Shown piece by piece: positions 13,292 to 25,200 of a stretch of DNA of 64,000 nt. The position numbers and the translations under genes are program-made. This stretch comes from Bilabrum cf. latius. Taxonomy: Eukaryota; Bigyra: Bicosoecida; Bigyra; Bicosoecida. Location: positions 682,001-746,000 of the forward strand of contig OZ237753.1 in the NCBI GenBank assembly GCA_965178125.1. Direction: 5' to 3'. Below the pieces are notes generated by a model. That model saw only the letters and a program-made list of their open reading frames with translations, was not told the origin of the DNA and did no database searches. Numbering within the stretch: position 1 is the first letter of the stretch; each line of letters opens with the position of its first letter.

Positions 13292-13458
13292 CTCAAAAAA
13301 CCAAAGCAGGCTTGAAAATGGTACCGAGAGACACAATCTCCGCCAACGGACGGAAGCGGTCGCAACCAGCAGTTCTGCTGGGAGCAAAGGCAGTCAGGCT
13401 GGAGAGCCGCTCGAGCAAGACTGCGCCGTGCGACAAAGAATCGAGACTTGCGCCCACA

Positions 13459-15012
13459 TCACATGCCACCAGCAGAGTCCATGAGGGCCAGCAAATCGTC
13501 CTCCCCGCCCTCCTCGCCGGCCTCGGGCCCCGCCCCTCCCGCCGTCGCGTCCCTTCCGACCTCCGCATCGTCGTCGAAACCAAGGCTAGCGACCATGGCC
13601 GCCATCGTCTTGCGCTCCCCCGCGTCCATGATGATCACGGCACCCTCCTCGTCCGCGTCACCGGTGCCCGCAGTGACGCTTTCAGGGAACAAATTCAGCT
13701 CTGGGAGGGCACCTGCACCTGCACCGCCGCTGCCCGCCCCCGAGGCGCTGGTCGTCGATTCCGAGTCGGACGGAGCGCCCGCCCCGCCGAGCAACGAGGC
13801 GAGCAGGTTCAGCCCCGCGGCGGCCACCTTGGCTCCGCCCAGTGTTTCTTCGGGTGCTGGCTCCACAGGAGCGGCTGCCTCGGCTGCTGCGGTGCTTCGG
13901 GAGGAGGAGCCAGATTTGCCCGGAGTGTCCTTGGGCAGGTCGTTGATCCGTTGAGTTCTCTTGGTCCTGCTGGCCCGGGGCACTCCGATGAACTTGTGGC
14001 CGATCGAGGTGCTGCTGTTGGGTCCGGGCAGCGTGTGGCTGTTGTCCGGCGTGGTCTTGACCCTCGGCTTTGCGTACATGTTGCTGCCGAGCGTGACCTT
14101 CCGGGTGGTTTTGTCGAAGGAGGAGGGGCCCGTGCCCGGGGCCTCCTCTGCGGGGAGCACGCCAGATAGGCCCAGCTTCAGCGCGGACAGTTCCTGCTCC
14201 GATGTCTGTTCCCCGGACACGGCGTCAAAGTAGCTGCGGGGAGAAGGGGGGGGGGGGTCGGTGCGATGGATGGCACGGTGGGACAGGGCGATTGGCAGGC
14301 AGCCGACGATGGAGTGGGAGCGCGGTCCAATTGATAGCTACACTCACACAACTTTCCCAGGGATCGCGGCAAGCGGAGGAAGAGGCCCCTTCCGGCTGAG
14401 CACCATCGTTCCGTCGAGGTTCTGGACCTTGTCTTGCAGGAAGAGGGATACCTTCACTCGCCGATCCTGGAAAAAATTGAGCAAAGCCCGACGCAGGCGC
14501 CACAACTCGCCCACTGGCAGGCTACCATACGTACGAATAATTCTATCACGGGTGACATCCAGCAATCGTTCGGCTTCCAAGCCAGCAACCATGTCTCGAA
14601 GGGTTTCAACGTGGGTAAGCGTCACATCGGTCACCTCCCGAGGTTGCTTGCAGGCCAAAATCTGCTGCTTGAAGCCCATTGTCATTAAATCATACAACTT
14701 GTCCATCGAGGTTGAGTTGAGCCGCATGATGGACGAGTGTGCCAGCCTGTCGAAGACTTGTCGAGTTGCCCCATCCGTGTACATATCTTGCGGCTTGAAC
14801 AGTTCGTCGATAAACTTTGGGGCAAACATGGCACATACGACATCGTTCAAAACTCGCTTGCTCTTGTCCGACTAGATGCTCTGAGCGTCCAGTCGTTGGG
14901 CCAGGATGTAGAGCATCTCGCCGCCCATGTTGATCAGCAACAGTGGCATTCCAAGCAGCGTTCCGACTCCACGGGCGCCCAAAGAACTGCCAGACGATCC
15001 AACGGAGGCCAT
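13459..15012 (-). CDS. OSCP1: OSCP1 (organic solute carrier partner 1 / NOR1)
   Basis: Exons 15012-14348 and 14233-13459 give 479 residues, ending at TGA. The N-terminus has the family hallmark GGEMLYILAQRLDAQSI, followed by a TAG codon read as Gln. Next are FIDELFKPQDMY, RLAHSSIMRLN and the highly conserved SMDKLYDLMTMGFK. LLNFFQDRRVKVSLFLQDKVQN precedes the intron. The C-terminal half keeps the usual TLGSNMY and acidic DDLLALMD end, with an Ala/Gly/Ser-rich spacer between. OSCP1 is conserved mainly in organisms with cilia and has been linked to transporter regulation and ciliary/centrosomal sites. The ATG at 15012 is the first in frame; a second at 14949 is a possible alternative. Confidence 0.95.
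14234..14347 (-). other. OSCP1 intron
   Basis: A 114-base intron with donor GTGAGT, a long C-rich tract and acceptor CCCGCAG. Splicing joins a split Val codon and gives PGKVVYFDAV. Confidence 0.92.
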
Positions 15013-15200
15013 TCTACCTGTTTGACTCAAAATATGGCAAAGTTAGGATGGATGCCGCCCCTGATCGACCCTTGTATCGAAACCGTGTCTCGAGACGGCG
15101 AACCCATTCTGAGCAAAACCGAACGTTCACTTGTATGAAAAAAGGATCCGGCGGCAACAATCGCGCCGAAAGAATTCCTTGCCCCGACTAAGAATATGTA

Positions 15201-17033
15201 TCAATCCTCTTGGCCGTCTTGCTCCACAGGCCTGCTTGTGGTTGTCCTCCACCCCGCCCTCGACACGGCGGCCGCGCCCTCCCGATCACTGAGCTCCTCG
15301 CTGGCCTCCTGCATCGCCCGCCCCGTGCGCCAGGTCCAGTACCGGGCGGCCGCCCCGGCCCTGGCGTCGATCTGCCTTCCTCGCTCCTGGTCCAGCTCGC
15401 ACTCGGCGCAGTACATGCTCTGTTCCCTGCACAGCTCGCAGTAGTGCGCGGCAGCCGGTTGCGCCGTGAGCGAGCGCGCGATGGCCAGCGTAAGCTGCCG
15501 TGCCAGCCGGGGAACAACGGCATCGCGCACCTTTTTTACCAAAACGTCTGCCAGGCCGCCCCTGGACACCAGCTCAACGGTCATATTTGCGACCAACGAG
15601 CGCACGAGCTGCTGCGTCAGGCGTGGTACCATGGTCCGCAGCAGGGCGCGCTGGACCCCGGCGGCTGCTTTGGGCACAAGCCTCTCTGCGATGACCCGTC
15701 GAAGCCTGGGCAGGGAGGCCTCAATCACAGTGGGTGTGACCACCAGCGACACTTGCGCCGCAGTTCCGGTGAGTCCCGTGTCTCCCTCTTGCGCCCTGCC
15801 TGGCTGGGCAGCGCCCCCTGTCCCCCCGCTTCCGGTGCTGCCCCCCGAGCCAGCTCCAGCCGTCCCCGCGCCCTGCCCTTGCCCCCTCCCGTGCCCCATT
15901 CCTTGCCCAGATGCCTGCAGCAGCTCCGCCTCGCTACCCTCCTCGCTACCCTCCGCCTCGCTACCAACGCCCTTCCACAGGTTCTACTCACGCGCGATTG
16001 CGCTGAGCCTAGCTTCCGCTTGCTGCCTCAGCAACTGCAAGCCGGCGGGTTCGTGCCCATCATGATCCCTGCCGCCGCCAGCACCACCCGCCCCATCCAG
16101 CCCCGCGTCGAGCAGCTGGCCAACCCAGGCTGTGTTCCCTGGCGTGGTCGACCTCGGCTGCTCCTGCCCGATAGGCACGGCACCGCCAGCCCCAGCCCCA
16201 GCCCCAGCCCCAGCCCCAGCCCCGGCTTCATCGCTGTGGAGGTCCACAGTGACGCCGCCCCCCTCCAGGTCGTCCAGGGCCAGCTCCAGAAGGGTTGCGT
16301 TCTGAGCCAGCTCGTGCACCGCTGCATGGTGTGCCATGGCGCTCGACCCCAGCTGCACGAAGTTCGGTAGCGGGGCGGTGAGTTCCTCCGGCAGGGGGGC
16401 GAGCAGCTCCTCAAAAGGCGGTGGCGGCGGCAGGGGCGGGAGGGCGGAGAGGGGCATGTTCTGCAGCGCGGGAGGGACTGCCATCGGGTCCATCTCCGCG
16501 ATCGGGGGGATGCTCAGTACCTGAAGCATAATCAGTGCGAGTATATTGTTGAACAAGTCGCACAGGATCTCCCTAGACAGCAGGAACGCCAGGCGGGGCG
16601 TGATGTACGCCAGCACGTTTCTGATCGGCTGGATGATCACCTCGTTGATGGTCCCATGCATAGCACGCTGTCCCTCGTGGGATGCCGAACGCAGTTTAGA
16701 AACGATCTGCAAAAATTCCAAGCCGCGTCTCTGGTCTGGACGGAGCGACAGGGCAACTGGTACGCCGGAAGGCTTACCGTCTCTTGTCGGCACGACATGC
16801 ACGCTGCGTGTGTCGGAAGCGATATCAAGCGAGCCGGAGGGATCTATCAGCGACGATAGTCTTTGTTCTCGCGGAATCTTGTACTTGTCGCGCAGCAGCT
16901 GCGAGCGGAAGCTAGTTGCCGTTGCCGCACCGGCTTCGGGCTTGAGAAAGCTATGTGGGGCAGTTACTGTCCCGCCGGGAGTCCACAGGGCAACCACTAG
17001 AAGAAAAACAACGTAAAGTACGTTTTTTGTCAT
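15201..17033 (-). CDS. signal-peptide protein of unknown function
   Basis: A single frame of 610 residues ends at TGA and has a TAG=Gln at 15984. The start is placed at the ATG at 17033 because it opens a typical signal peptide or anchor (MTKNVLYVVFLLVVALW); the frame is open further upstream. The middle is Pro-rich, followed by a Gly-Ala run encoded by a CCCCAG-type repeat near 16190-16225. The C-terminal third has two long amphipathic helical stretches rich in Arg, Leu and Val (TVIEASLPRLRRVIAERLVP and PRLTQQLVRSLVANM). It ends with a small cysteine cluster, CELCREQSMYCAEC (CxxC...CxxC), which could bind zinc or form disulphides. I recognise no family. It starts 153 bases from the divergent glyoxalase II-like gene. 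Confidence 0.75.
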
Positions 17034-17186
17034 AATTTCATCCAAATTTAGTGCGTCAGGAGCCACTTGTAGTTTGCCATATTTTCGATCGTCACACTTG
17101 ATTTGTAGCGAGCACAAATCGAGTTGCCAAGATGGATTGCCGGAACGACCTCGAGTGGTACCCAGTGCAACACAGCTAGATTTTCC
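17034..17186. promoter_or_regulatory. shared intergenic region of a divergent gene pair
   Basis: These 153 bases separate the start codons at 17033 (-) and 17187 (+), so both promoters must lie here or overlap the genes. I see no clear TATA box or initiator. Confidence 0.4.
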
Positions 17187-20069
17187 ATGAGCGATTCGGG
17201 GGGATGGTTCAACTTCATAGATGAATCGTCAGGTCTGCCATCGCCATGGGTGGTGTTCGTGCTAACTGTGATCATAATGATTGCTTTGTCCGTGCCGCAG
17301 ATTGGCTTGCTGCAACTCGGGTACTACGTGTACACGAGCCCGTTGGGTATTGGAAGAATCATTCATGAGTTGCAGCGATGGCATGTTGGGAAGAAACGCC
17401 ACACTGCAACGCAACGAGTGGCCAAGGAAGGCGAGCCAATGGCAGTCTCAGTGATTCCAGCCCTTGCCGACAATTACCAGTACATTGCGCTAGAAACAGC
17501 GACACTGCGGCGTTAGCTTGGCAACAGCCGGAGCTCCAGTGCTGCTGAGTCGAAGGAAGCGCCTGACCAAGCCAGCACCGGCAGCGAAGCCGACGCCAAG
17601 CCCAGGTGCACGTGTCACGCTGTAGTGGTCGACCCGAGCGACGCACCGCGAATCATTGAAGAAATTGAGCACTTGGAGAAAACGTACGATTGCAGGGTCG
17701 AAGTGGATGCCCTTCTGCTCACGCATTACCACCTGGATCACGTCGGCGGGGCAGGCGAGCTGGTGAGCGCGCTCGTTGCTCGCAACCAGCCCAAGCCCCA
17801 GGTGGTCGCCCCCCGAGACGAAATCGGGCGGATCGCAGTCGCGGTGGACATCCCTGCCAAAGACACTCTGGAAGACGACAGGACATCTACCCCGGAATAC
17901 GCGGCCCGCAGAGCAGACAGCAGGCTGGACGATCTCGCCGGGCCCAAGCCACCGGTCGGTTCCCTGCGGTTCGGCGAGGGCATGCTGGTGCACCCCATGT
18001 GCGTGGGCTGCCACACGCCGGGGCACACTGCGTATGTGGTGGAGTGGCGCAGCACCAAGGCCAAGGTGAGGGCACATGCCTCCATGCAGGCGGGGGGCAA
18101 GAGCCAGGGCAAGGGGGTGTCCTCCACCACGAGCGGCAGGGGCAAGGGCAAAGGCAGGGGCAAGGGGAAGAACTGGGACCCTGCGGCGTAGCTGCCGACT
18201 TCCACTCCTGACGATGTCGCGAGCAGCACTGCGGGCGGCTTGTCTGGCGATGTGGTGCTGGTGGACGGCACGCTGAACGGGCTCTGGGGCCGGGCACTCT
18301 TCTTCTCTGGCGACGCCCTGTTTGCCGGCGGCGTGGGTCGCTTCTTCGAGGGAACAGCGCTGCAGCTGGCACTGTCCCTGCTGCAGGTGGTGCGCGCAGG
18401 TGCCACGGGGCCCGGGCCCGACGAGAGCGACGCGGAGCAGGCGAGAGACCTGATGGAGGGTGTCAAGCTGCCGGGGCAGCAGGGGTCCGAAGGCGGTAGC
18501 CAGGCCGGGGAGGAGGAGCCCCACACGTTGCTGCTCAAGCAGCAGCGGGCAGTCTCGAGGCACTTCGCGCCCACCGTTCTGGAGCCGGCCCTGGAGCTCT
18601 GGAACCCACAGAGCCTTGTGGTACCCGAGGGCGGTGGTGCGGATGGCCTCGACGGGATGGTGCTGGACGGGGTGTGGAAGGGGTGGACGGGCATGTGCTG
18701 CCCCCTGCTGGAGGCGAACGTGGAGGTGGATGAGGTGCAGGTGCACCCGATGGCATTTGCTTCGACGGCCATGTCCAGGCTGTCGAGGGTGGCTGTGTTC
18801 CCTGGGCACGAGTACACGGAGGAAAACCTTCGATTTGCCCGCTGGGCAGAGCCCGAGAACATCGCGATCGAGGCCAAGCTGCAGTGGGCCGCGGCCCGGA
18901 GGGCGGGACATGCCCGGTGTCCGGGCGCCGTGGAGGAGGCGAGGGATCGCAGGGAGGAGAAGGAGGAGAAGGCGCTGGAGGTGCTGCAGGCCAAGGAAGA
19001 CCTGAGCGAGGGGCTCAAGCTGAGGATCGAGAGCGAGCTGGAGGGTATCAGGCAGAGGCGGAGCGGCAAGGGCAAGAAGGACCCCAAGGAGGGGGCGTCC
19101 AGCGCCGCCCCGGACCGACAAGCTTTGGGCTCCAAGGCCGCTGCTCCCTCCTCCGTCGAAGAGGAGAAGGACTCTTCTGCTGTGGCTGGCAAGGATGATG
19201 GCAGCAGCAGCAGCAAGCAGGCAGGTGAATCCCCAGAGAGGGTGGGAGAGCCCCTGCAGACGGTCCCCTCCACGCTGCAGGAGGAGCTAATGACGAACCC
19301 ATTCGTGCGAGCACTGGTGCCCGGCACTTGGGTGGCGGCCCGCATGGACCTGATCTCTGCCATGGCGGAGCGCGAGGACATGACTGAGCTGGATGAGCTG
19401 CCCGAGGCGGACCGCCTGCCCGCGCCCATCAAGCGTGCCGTGCAGGAGGCCCGGGAGAAGAGCAACGCTGAGATGGTTCCGCTGCTGCAGGACATCGTCA
19501 GCGAGGCCCGGGAGAAGGGCGACGACATCTCTGTGCAGAAAGAGATGCTGGTGAGGGGCGTGGTGGCTCGGTCCGTGATGCGGCTGTGGCTGCTGAGGAC
19601 TCTCAAGAGCGCCACTGTGCACAAGGAGGCGTCCGGCGTGGCCTCCTGGCAGGGTCCATCGTGGGCGGGCTGCGAGAAGTACCTGAGGGAGATGGAGGAC
19701 CACGCGACCGCCAAGAGGAAGAGGCTCGAGAAGGAGGCTGGGGAGGCCAGGGCAGCTGCGGAGGTGTACGGGGGGGCGTCGGAGGAGGCCGAGAAGGCAG
19801 CCACGGCTCATCGGGAGGTGGGGGCTAGCGGACAGGATGAAGAGGATGAAGATGACAGCAGCGATGATGGCATCGTGACCGGGCAGGCATCAGAGTCTGC
19901 GGCAGCGAAAGGAAAGGGCAAGGGAAAGGGCGCGGGTTCTGCTTTTGGGGATAGCGGTGCGGATGAGGAGGTGGAGCAGGAGGAGGAGGAAGAAGAAGAA
20001 GAGGAGGAGGAGGAGGATATTGACGATCGGATGCTGGATGAGCTGCAGGCAGAGGTGCCTTTGGACTGA
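17187..20069 (+). CDS. membrane-anchored glyoxalase II-like metallo-hydrolase
   Basis: A single exon of 960 residues ends at TGA, with TAG=Gln at 17514 and 18189. After MSDSGGWFNF there is one transmembrane segment (WVVFVLTVIIMIALSV). The hydrolase domain begins at AVSVIPALADNYQYIALE, the typical first strands of hydroxyacylglutathione hydrolases. Metal motifs follow in order: THYHLDHVGG (179-188), CHTPGHTAYVVEW, FFSGDALFAGGVGRFFEG and FPGHEYTEENLRFARW. Long charged inserts, including a Gly/Lys tract near 18140, separate the motifs. The last ~350 residues are an extra Glu/Lys-rich, probably helical tail ending in an acidic run. Typical glyoxalase II proteins have about 260 residues. The usual role is hydrolysis of S-lactoylglutathione; the anchor suggests action at a membrane. 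Another metallo-beta-lactamase-fold thioesterase is possible. Confidence 0.85.
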
Positions 20070-20271
20070 TGCTGGATGAGCTGCACCCAAGTGGGCGGGT
20101 CGGGTCTCTGCTGCCCGTGCCCGTGTTTGGGTTGCCAACACTGCTTGCCCTGCCCTGCCAGGGGTGGTACTGGTGGTGGCGGTGCATCGACTCTATACTC
20201 TCTCATGTTTGAGGGGGTGAGTGAGTGTTGCGACGGATTCAAGTAGATTTGCTGTGAAATCTATCAATCCG

Positions 20272-21063
20272 TCAATCTTCCATGGCTGCGATGCCGTTGC
20301 TGCCACCACTGCCTGCAACTGCCCCACCTCCTCCGTTACCCTTGCCGCTGCCACCCTAAGCAAATGCCCCTGCCCCGCTCGATGCCGCTGCCCCGCTCGA
20401 TGCTGCTGCACCAGCAGCGACAAACCGGATCCCTTTTGTTGGTCCAGATCGCCGCGGATGCGCGGGATCCTCTGCTTCGTCTTCGCCGTCCCCCGCCCGC
20501 CCCGCAGCGCTGTCATCCATGTCGTACTCGTCGTGCTCACTCCCATCACCCGCCTTTGCGCTGCCTCCGCCAGGGAGCACGGGCTTGAGCGATTCGCCCC
20601 CGGCGGCTTGCTCGGCCTTCGCTGCAGCGTCTTCCAATTGTTTTTGTAACCCGCCTTCGACAACTTCCTCTTCCCGGGTGCCGCGAAGCTTCCTTGGCTT
20701 GGGGCCGCACGGCTCCACCATCCTCTCGAGCATCGACAAACGGACCCGCTCAACAGGCACACCCTCGGCCGCAGCAAAGTACATAAGTTGATCAGAATGG
20801 CCTAGATGAGATGCCATTGCATCCCTATGCATATTAACGGCCCATTCGCTGCGGTGTTACGAAATCAACATATCATGCGCGCTCAAGTGCGCAGTGGGGG
20901 TTGCTTGGCAACACAAACTTGAGACACCTAGGTATACTCACTGCTTCGAAATATCTGGACTTCCTGTTCCAACGTATTTTCGCTTCAAGTGCTCCCAATT
21001 TCTGGAAAGGCTAACGTTAACATTGAATCTATCTTGTGCCTGCGGGAGGCGAGTGTGAAGCAT
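20272..21063 (-). CDS. SF3B5: SF3b complex subunit SF3B5 (SF3b10)
   Basis: Exons 21063-20942 and 20848-20272 give 232 residues, ending at TGA. The exon junction reads YVGTGSPDISKHEWAVNMHR, matching the family's KYIGTGHADTTK-[WYF]-EWAVNQHRD region. LGHSDQLMYFAAAEG and MLERMVEPCGP follow, as in SF3b10. The protein packs against SF3B1 in the U2 snRNP. The conserved core ends after about 90 residues, the usual full length of the family. The remaining ~140 residues are a low-complexity Ala/Gly/Ser and acidic extension, including one TAG=Gln. The ATG at 21063 (MLHTRLPQAQDRF) is chosen because the family is short ahead of the DRF motif; upstream in-frame starts exist. Confidence 0.95.
20849..20941 (-). 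other. SF3B5 intron
   Basis: A 93-base intron with donor GTGAGT and acceptor ACCGCAG. Splicing joins CA and C into a His codon and restores the SF3b10 core. Confidence 0.92.
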
Positions 21064-21263
21064 GCTTGTGACTGTAAGAGTGGGTAATTTGCCGGGCTGG
21101 CCAGTGCCTCTGTGAGCAATCTCACCATTTGGACACCCTAAACTGTGGTTCGCCAGCAACTAGCAAGCAAATGCCGCAAATGTTGCCCTGCTGATGGCTA
21201 TGAAGAAGAGGCACAAAAATACATCGAAAAGTGCAACAACACCCATTGGAACGCTTGAAGAGT

Positions 21264-22160
21264 ATGGGCAAGAGCAAGAAGCGGTTTTAGAGATTATCGG
21301 CCATAGCACTAGATGGTGGATAGCGGACCAAGGCTCCCGAGCAGGAGAGCCTGGGCAAGATGCAACTTAGGCATCGCAGAGAATGGCAAGGTGTTCGAGC
21401 GGAAATAGCTGCACTCATGTCGGAAAGACAGAGAATTAGGAAGTCCAGAACAGATCTGAATGATGAACGAAAAGAGTTCACCCGGCGGATTCGAGCAATC
21501 GAAGAGGATTATCGAGCCAGGTGCGAGAGAGAAATTCGTGCACTGAAGGGGCCGGGTGCGGATGCGCACCCTACCAAGCCTACCGAGCGACCAGTTCAAG
21601 ACGATGCCGAGTCTTCATAGCAGTGGGATAGCCTAGACGCGCTAGCAGGCTCGCATCAGCCGCCGGTGCTCCCATCTGCGGCTCCAACTCTGCGAGAGAA
21701 CGGCGCCATCGTGTCTGGCAGGGCAGCCGAAGCGGCCAGCAGGATGCACGAACAGGGCCGCAAAACGGGCTAGCGGAAGAGGCGCAAGAGTGGCGTGGCG
21801 GTCATGACTGGGTTTCTTCCCTCAGCTGGGGAGCCCCCAATCGGGCAGGGGGCTGGAGCAGGAGCAACCAAAGCGATGGATGCCAGCGAGGTGGGCGGCG
21901 GCGCCCTAGACGGGGGCTGGAAGCAGGCAGCTGGCACGGGAGGGCGAGGGTCTCAAGCACCAGCGGAAGGAGGCGCGGGGCCTCTAAAGGGGGGCTTGAA
22001 GGGAAAGGGTGGCTCGGGGGCCAAGAAGACGAGGAGGGGCAGGAGGTCGGGGCAGGCGCCGAGACCGGGCGCTGGAGCCGAGGCATCCGTTACTGGCGGG
22101 ATGCCATCCAAAGATACGTTCATGGGAATGGAGATAGGCTCTGCGGTCCCAAGGTCGTGA
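21264..22160 (+). CDS. small basic coiled-coil protein, unidentified
   Basis: One frame of 298 residues ends at TGA. It begins MGKSKKRF and reads through in-frame TAGs at about 21288, 21321, 21618 and 21771. Residues ~35-90 form a strongly charged helix (REWQGVRAEIAALMSERQRI and onward), typical of a coiled coil. The C-terminal half is Gly/Ala-rich with basic clusters (KRRKSG, KKTRRGRRSG) that could act as nuclear or nucleolar signals. The MGKSKKR opening resembles ribosome-biogenesis factors, but I cannot assign a family. It is divergent from SF3B5 (200 bases between starts), and its stop lies 78 bases before the HEAT-repeat gene. Confidence 0.65.
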
Positions 22161-22238
22161 TCTCGGGCATGGGTGGCAGTACGGTTGCAACCACTCGGTG
22201 GCCATGTTTGACGAAAGAGAGCAGTATTTACGAATCTG

Positions 22239-25200
22239 ATGGATGTTTCCTCCATTGTTGGACGCTTGGAGGGCCTCCTTAAGACTGGTGGATCCAAAGA
22301 GAGCCGCCATGCCCAGCGCAGGAAAGCATTTCACCTATTCGCATGCCTTCACGCGCTCTTATCTGGGACCGCCTACGACGAGGCTCGACCATTCGCGACA
22401 AGAATAAAAGATTTGATTATTACTGCGGTATGCTCATTCAGTGGAAGGAACGCAGCGTTTCTTCCGTCGGTAGCTGACGTTGCGATCTCCCTCTGCGACA
22501 AGGTCGACAGCAGGCTGCTACAGCAGCTATTAAAGGAGCTGGCAGATCCACTAGGCCACTGGAGGAAGCCAAGTGGTGAAATACTAGCGTGAGATTGTAG
22601 CGCACCCATGGTTTGCGCCATGAGTAGCTTGTGCATGTCACTAAGTGCCTAGCCCCGATCCCAAATATCGCAGTGCCATTTTGGTGACAATCAGCAGAGT
22701 GTTGTTTGCCCTGGGACGGTTTGCACAGTAGAAATAGGTGTGTTCTATAGCTCAGAGCGCATCAGGGCTAGCAACGGACTCTTCTGTGCGGGTGCGTTCG
22801 GCGGTGGCAGCAGCGCTCGGAGGGATCCTCCACGCGATCCGGCCAGGGCCCGTGCCAGTGTCTGATGCAGACGTGGACAAAACGTTGGCTGCCGGTCTGG
22901 GTGCGGCATCTGTCAGAGTTCAGGCGGCCCGGGCACCGGGCAGGGCATCAGACGGGCTGGCCTCTCTCACTGCTCGCCTTGCGCCGGGGGATTTGGGAGC
23001 AAGTGCGCAGGCTGCCGTGCGAGCCTCGTCCAGCTCTGCCGCCGGCGACGGCTCCGATACTTCTGTAAGTCCGCTTTGCTATCTAAGGAGAGAATCAAAG
23101 GCGGATCAGGCCTCTAAATCGGCAGCGGCTGCCTCGCTGAAGCCGAGCAGAGAAGCAGTTGCGTCTTGCCTGAGGGGCCTCGCCAGGCTTTGCCGGGACA
23201 GGGACGCTGCAGTGCGATGCAGGTCCGCCGTATCCATGGCAGCGCTTGCGCGCGTGTCCGCGCAAATAGACTGCATGTGCTGCGTGGGACCAGAGGTCCT
23301 GCTGCAGCTGTGCGCGCCCCGGGCATTTGCAGACGTGTCCCCGCGGTGCAGGAGTGCATTCGCCCTCGCGGTTGCAACCACGCTGGCCTGTGCGGTGCGG
23401 TGTGAACGCGCGCTTGAAGCCAGTGTGACTAGTGCAGAGGATTCCCTGCGCACGGTGCGTTTGCGTGCCGGTGCGGGGGCTGCTGCGGGCGGGGCCGCTG
23501 GTGGCGAGGCAGGCGCGGGCGGAGGCCAGCGCGGGGCTGCCAGGGCGGGCGCGCCGGCACAGGGAGGCAGGAAGGGGCAGGTTCATTGGTGGATGGAATC
23601 GACGAGCGGCTCGCACGCATTGTCGCGATCCTCAGCGGGTGCATTGCACGCATGGGCAGACCGACGCGCGTGCCTGTCGGCGGTAGAGCCGCTCACACGG
23701 GCAGCCTCTGATGCAGTGAGTCAGGCCAGGAGCGGTTCCGCTGGCGCCGCGGCCGGCATGGCTCGTGCCCTTGGCCTCGGTCGGTCACCAGAGGTGCCAC
23801 CCTGCGACGATGGCCTGCCTCCGCCCCCCGCCACTTGGGATGTGCCTTCCGCGCTGGCTTGGATCAGGGGCGCGGCGCACACGGCCGCGGATGGGGCGGG
23901 CTACAGGTCAGCACGGGCCGGGGGCGTCGCCCAGGATCCCACGGCGGCCGATCCGTCCACCGCTGGGCCCGTGCAAGACGCTAGCGGGCTTCGGCCGCCG
24001 CCCACTGCAGCGGACTGCGTCGCGCTGGGCAGCCACATCGGGGCCGCGCTGCTGAGGTCGTGCCGGCACACGCTGGAGGGAGATGCGGTGGCGAGGACCG
24101 TGAGCGGCGTGCTTGCCCTGGCTCGCCGACCAGGGTCAGCGTGCGATTTGTTCCCTGGTGCATCTGGTGCCGAGCGGGTGCTTCATGGGGCAGCTGCAGG
24201 CAGCAGCGCAGCCACCAGCGGCGGGGATCCCGAGCTAGCAGGCGCACCCCTGTGGGTGCCCTGGCGCACTGGAGGCAGGCTGTCAGCCCAGGCTGCCCAT
24301 CGGCGAGCGTGTGCCGAGTTTGTGCTAGAGCGCGGCCTGCTCGCGCCTCCAGACAGCCTGTTTCGGTACCTTCCCGGAAGATGGGAGGCGTTCCAGTCTG
24401 CTGTGGCAGGGCACCTGGCTGGCGTTGTCGCTGCCGAGGCCGGCGTGCTGCCACCGGCCGTCGCACAGAAGCTCTCATACCGTGCGACGGGGGTTCCTGT
24501 CGGTGTAGATGGGTGTCTCGTGGGAATGGGCGTCCTGGATCGGATGATCCGAGAGGGCATCGGGTCAGGTGGCGCTGCGTGCCCGGCGAGCCACTGGGAC
24601 CTGGCGATGCGGCACGTGCCGGATGCTAGCCCCAGCAGCCGGCTGACGGGAAGCGCTGCGCTCCCATCGCTGTCGATTGCTAGCAGTATCCTGCCGGCTG
24701 CATGGAAGCTCGCCACGGCCCCGCATCCCTTCGTTGCTGTGAGGCAGAGCGCACTGCGGCTCATGAGATGCGCTGCTACCCGCCTGCCGTCAGCCGCGAG
24801 GGACCTCTCTGCGATCGCGATCGAGGCAGCTGGCAGGCGTGCCTTGCTCCTGGCAGATCGAGACCGGCTGTCGCAGTTGCAAGCGTCGGCAGCAGCCGGT
24901 GGCGGGGCCGCTTCATCTGAGTCACAGGGGCCGTGGGGCGGGCTGTCAACGGAGGCTCCGGCCACCTCTAGCCGCGGTGGCTCCGTCGCTCTCAGGGCCG
25001 CGCAGGCAAGCACAGGAGCGTGCGGCGTTGCGCTGGCTAGGGCATCCAGGAGGAAACTCAGCCTGCTGGGCCTCCCTCTCAACAATGACGGGGCAGTGAG
25101 GGTGGCCGCTGCAGGCATGAAACGGAGGCCCAAAGGCCCCGCCCTCTGGAGACAGGCGGAGACTGCAGGCGCGTTGTCGCACCCCCACGGAGTCTCCATT

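Noticed and set aside
15900-15990. Intron in the signal-peptide protein (GTGAGTAG...CTGCAG, 77 bases)
   Set aside because: Its removal would shift the frame, whereas the unspliced frame continues with TAG as Gln to a coherent C-terminus.
17490-19804. Long minus-strand frames opposite the glyoxalase II-like gene (543 and 688 codons)
   Set aside because: They are antisense shadows in GC-rich DNA without domains; the plus strand carries all metal-binding motifs.
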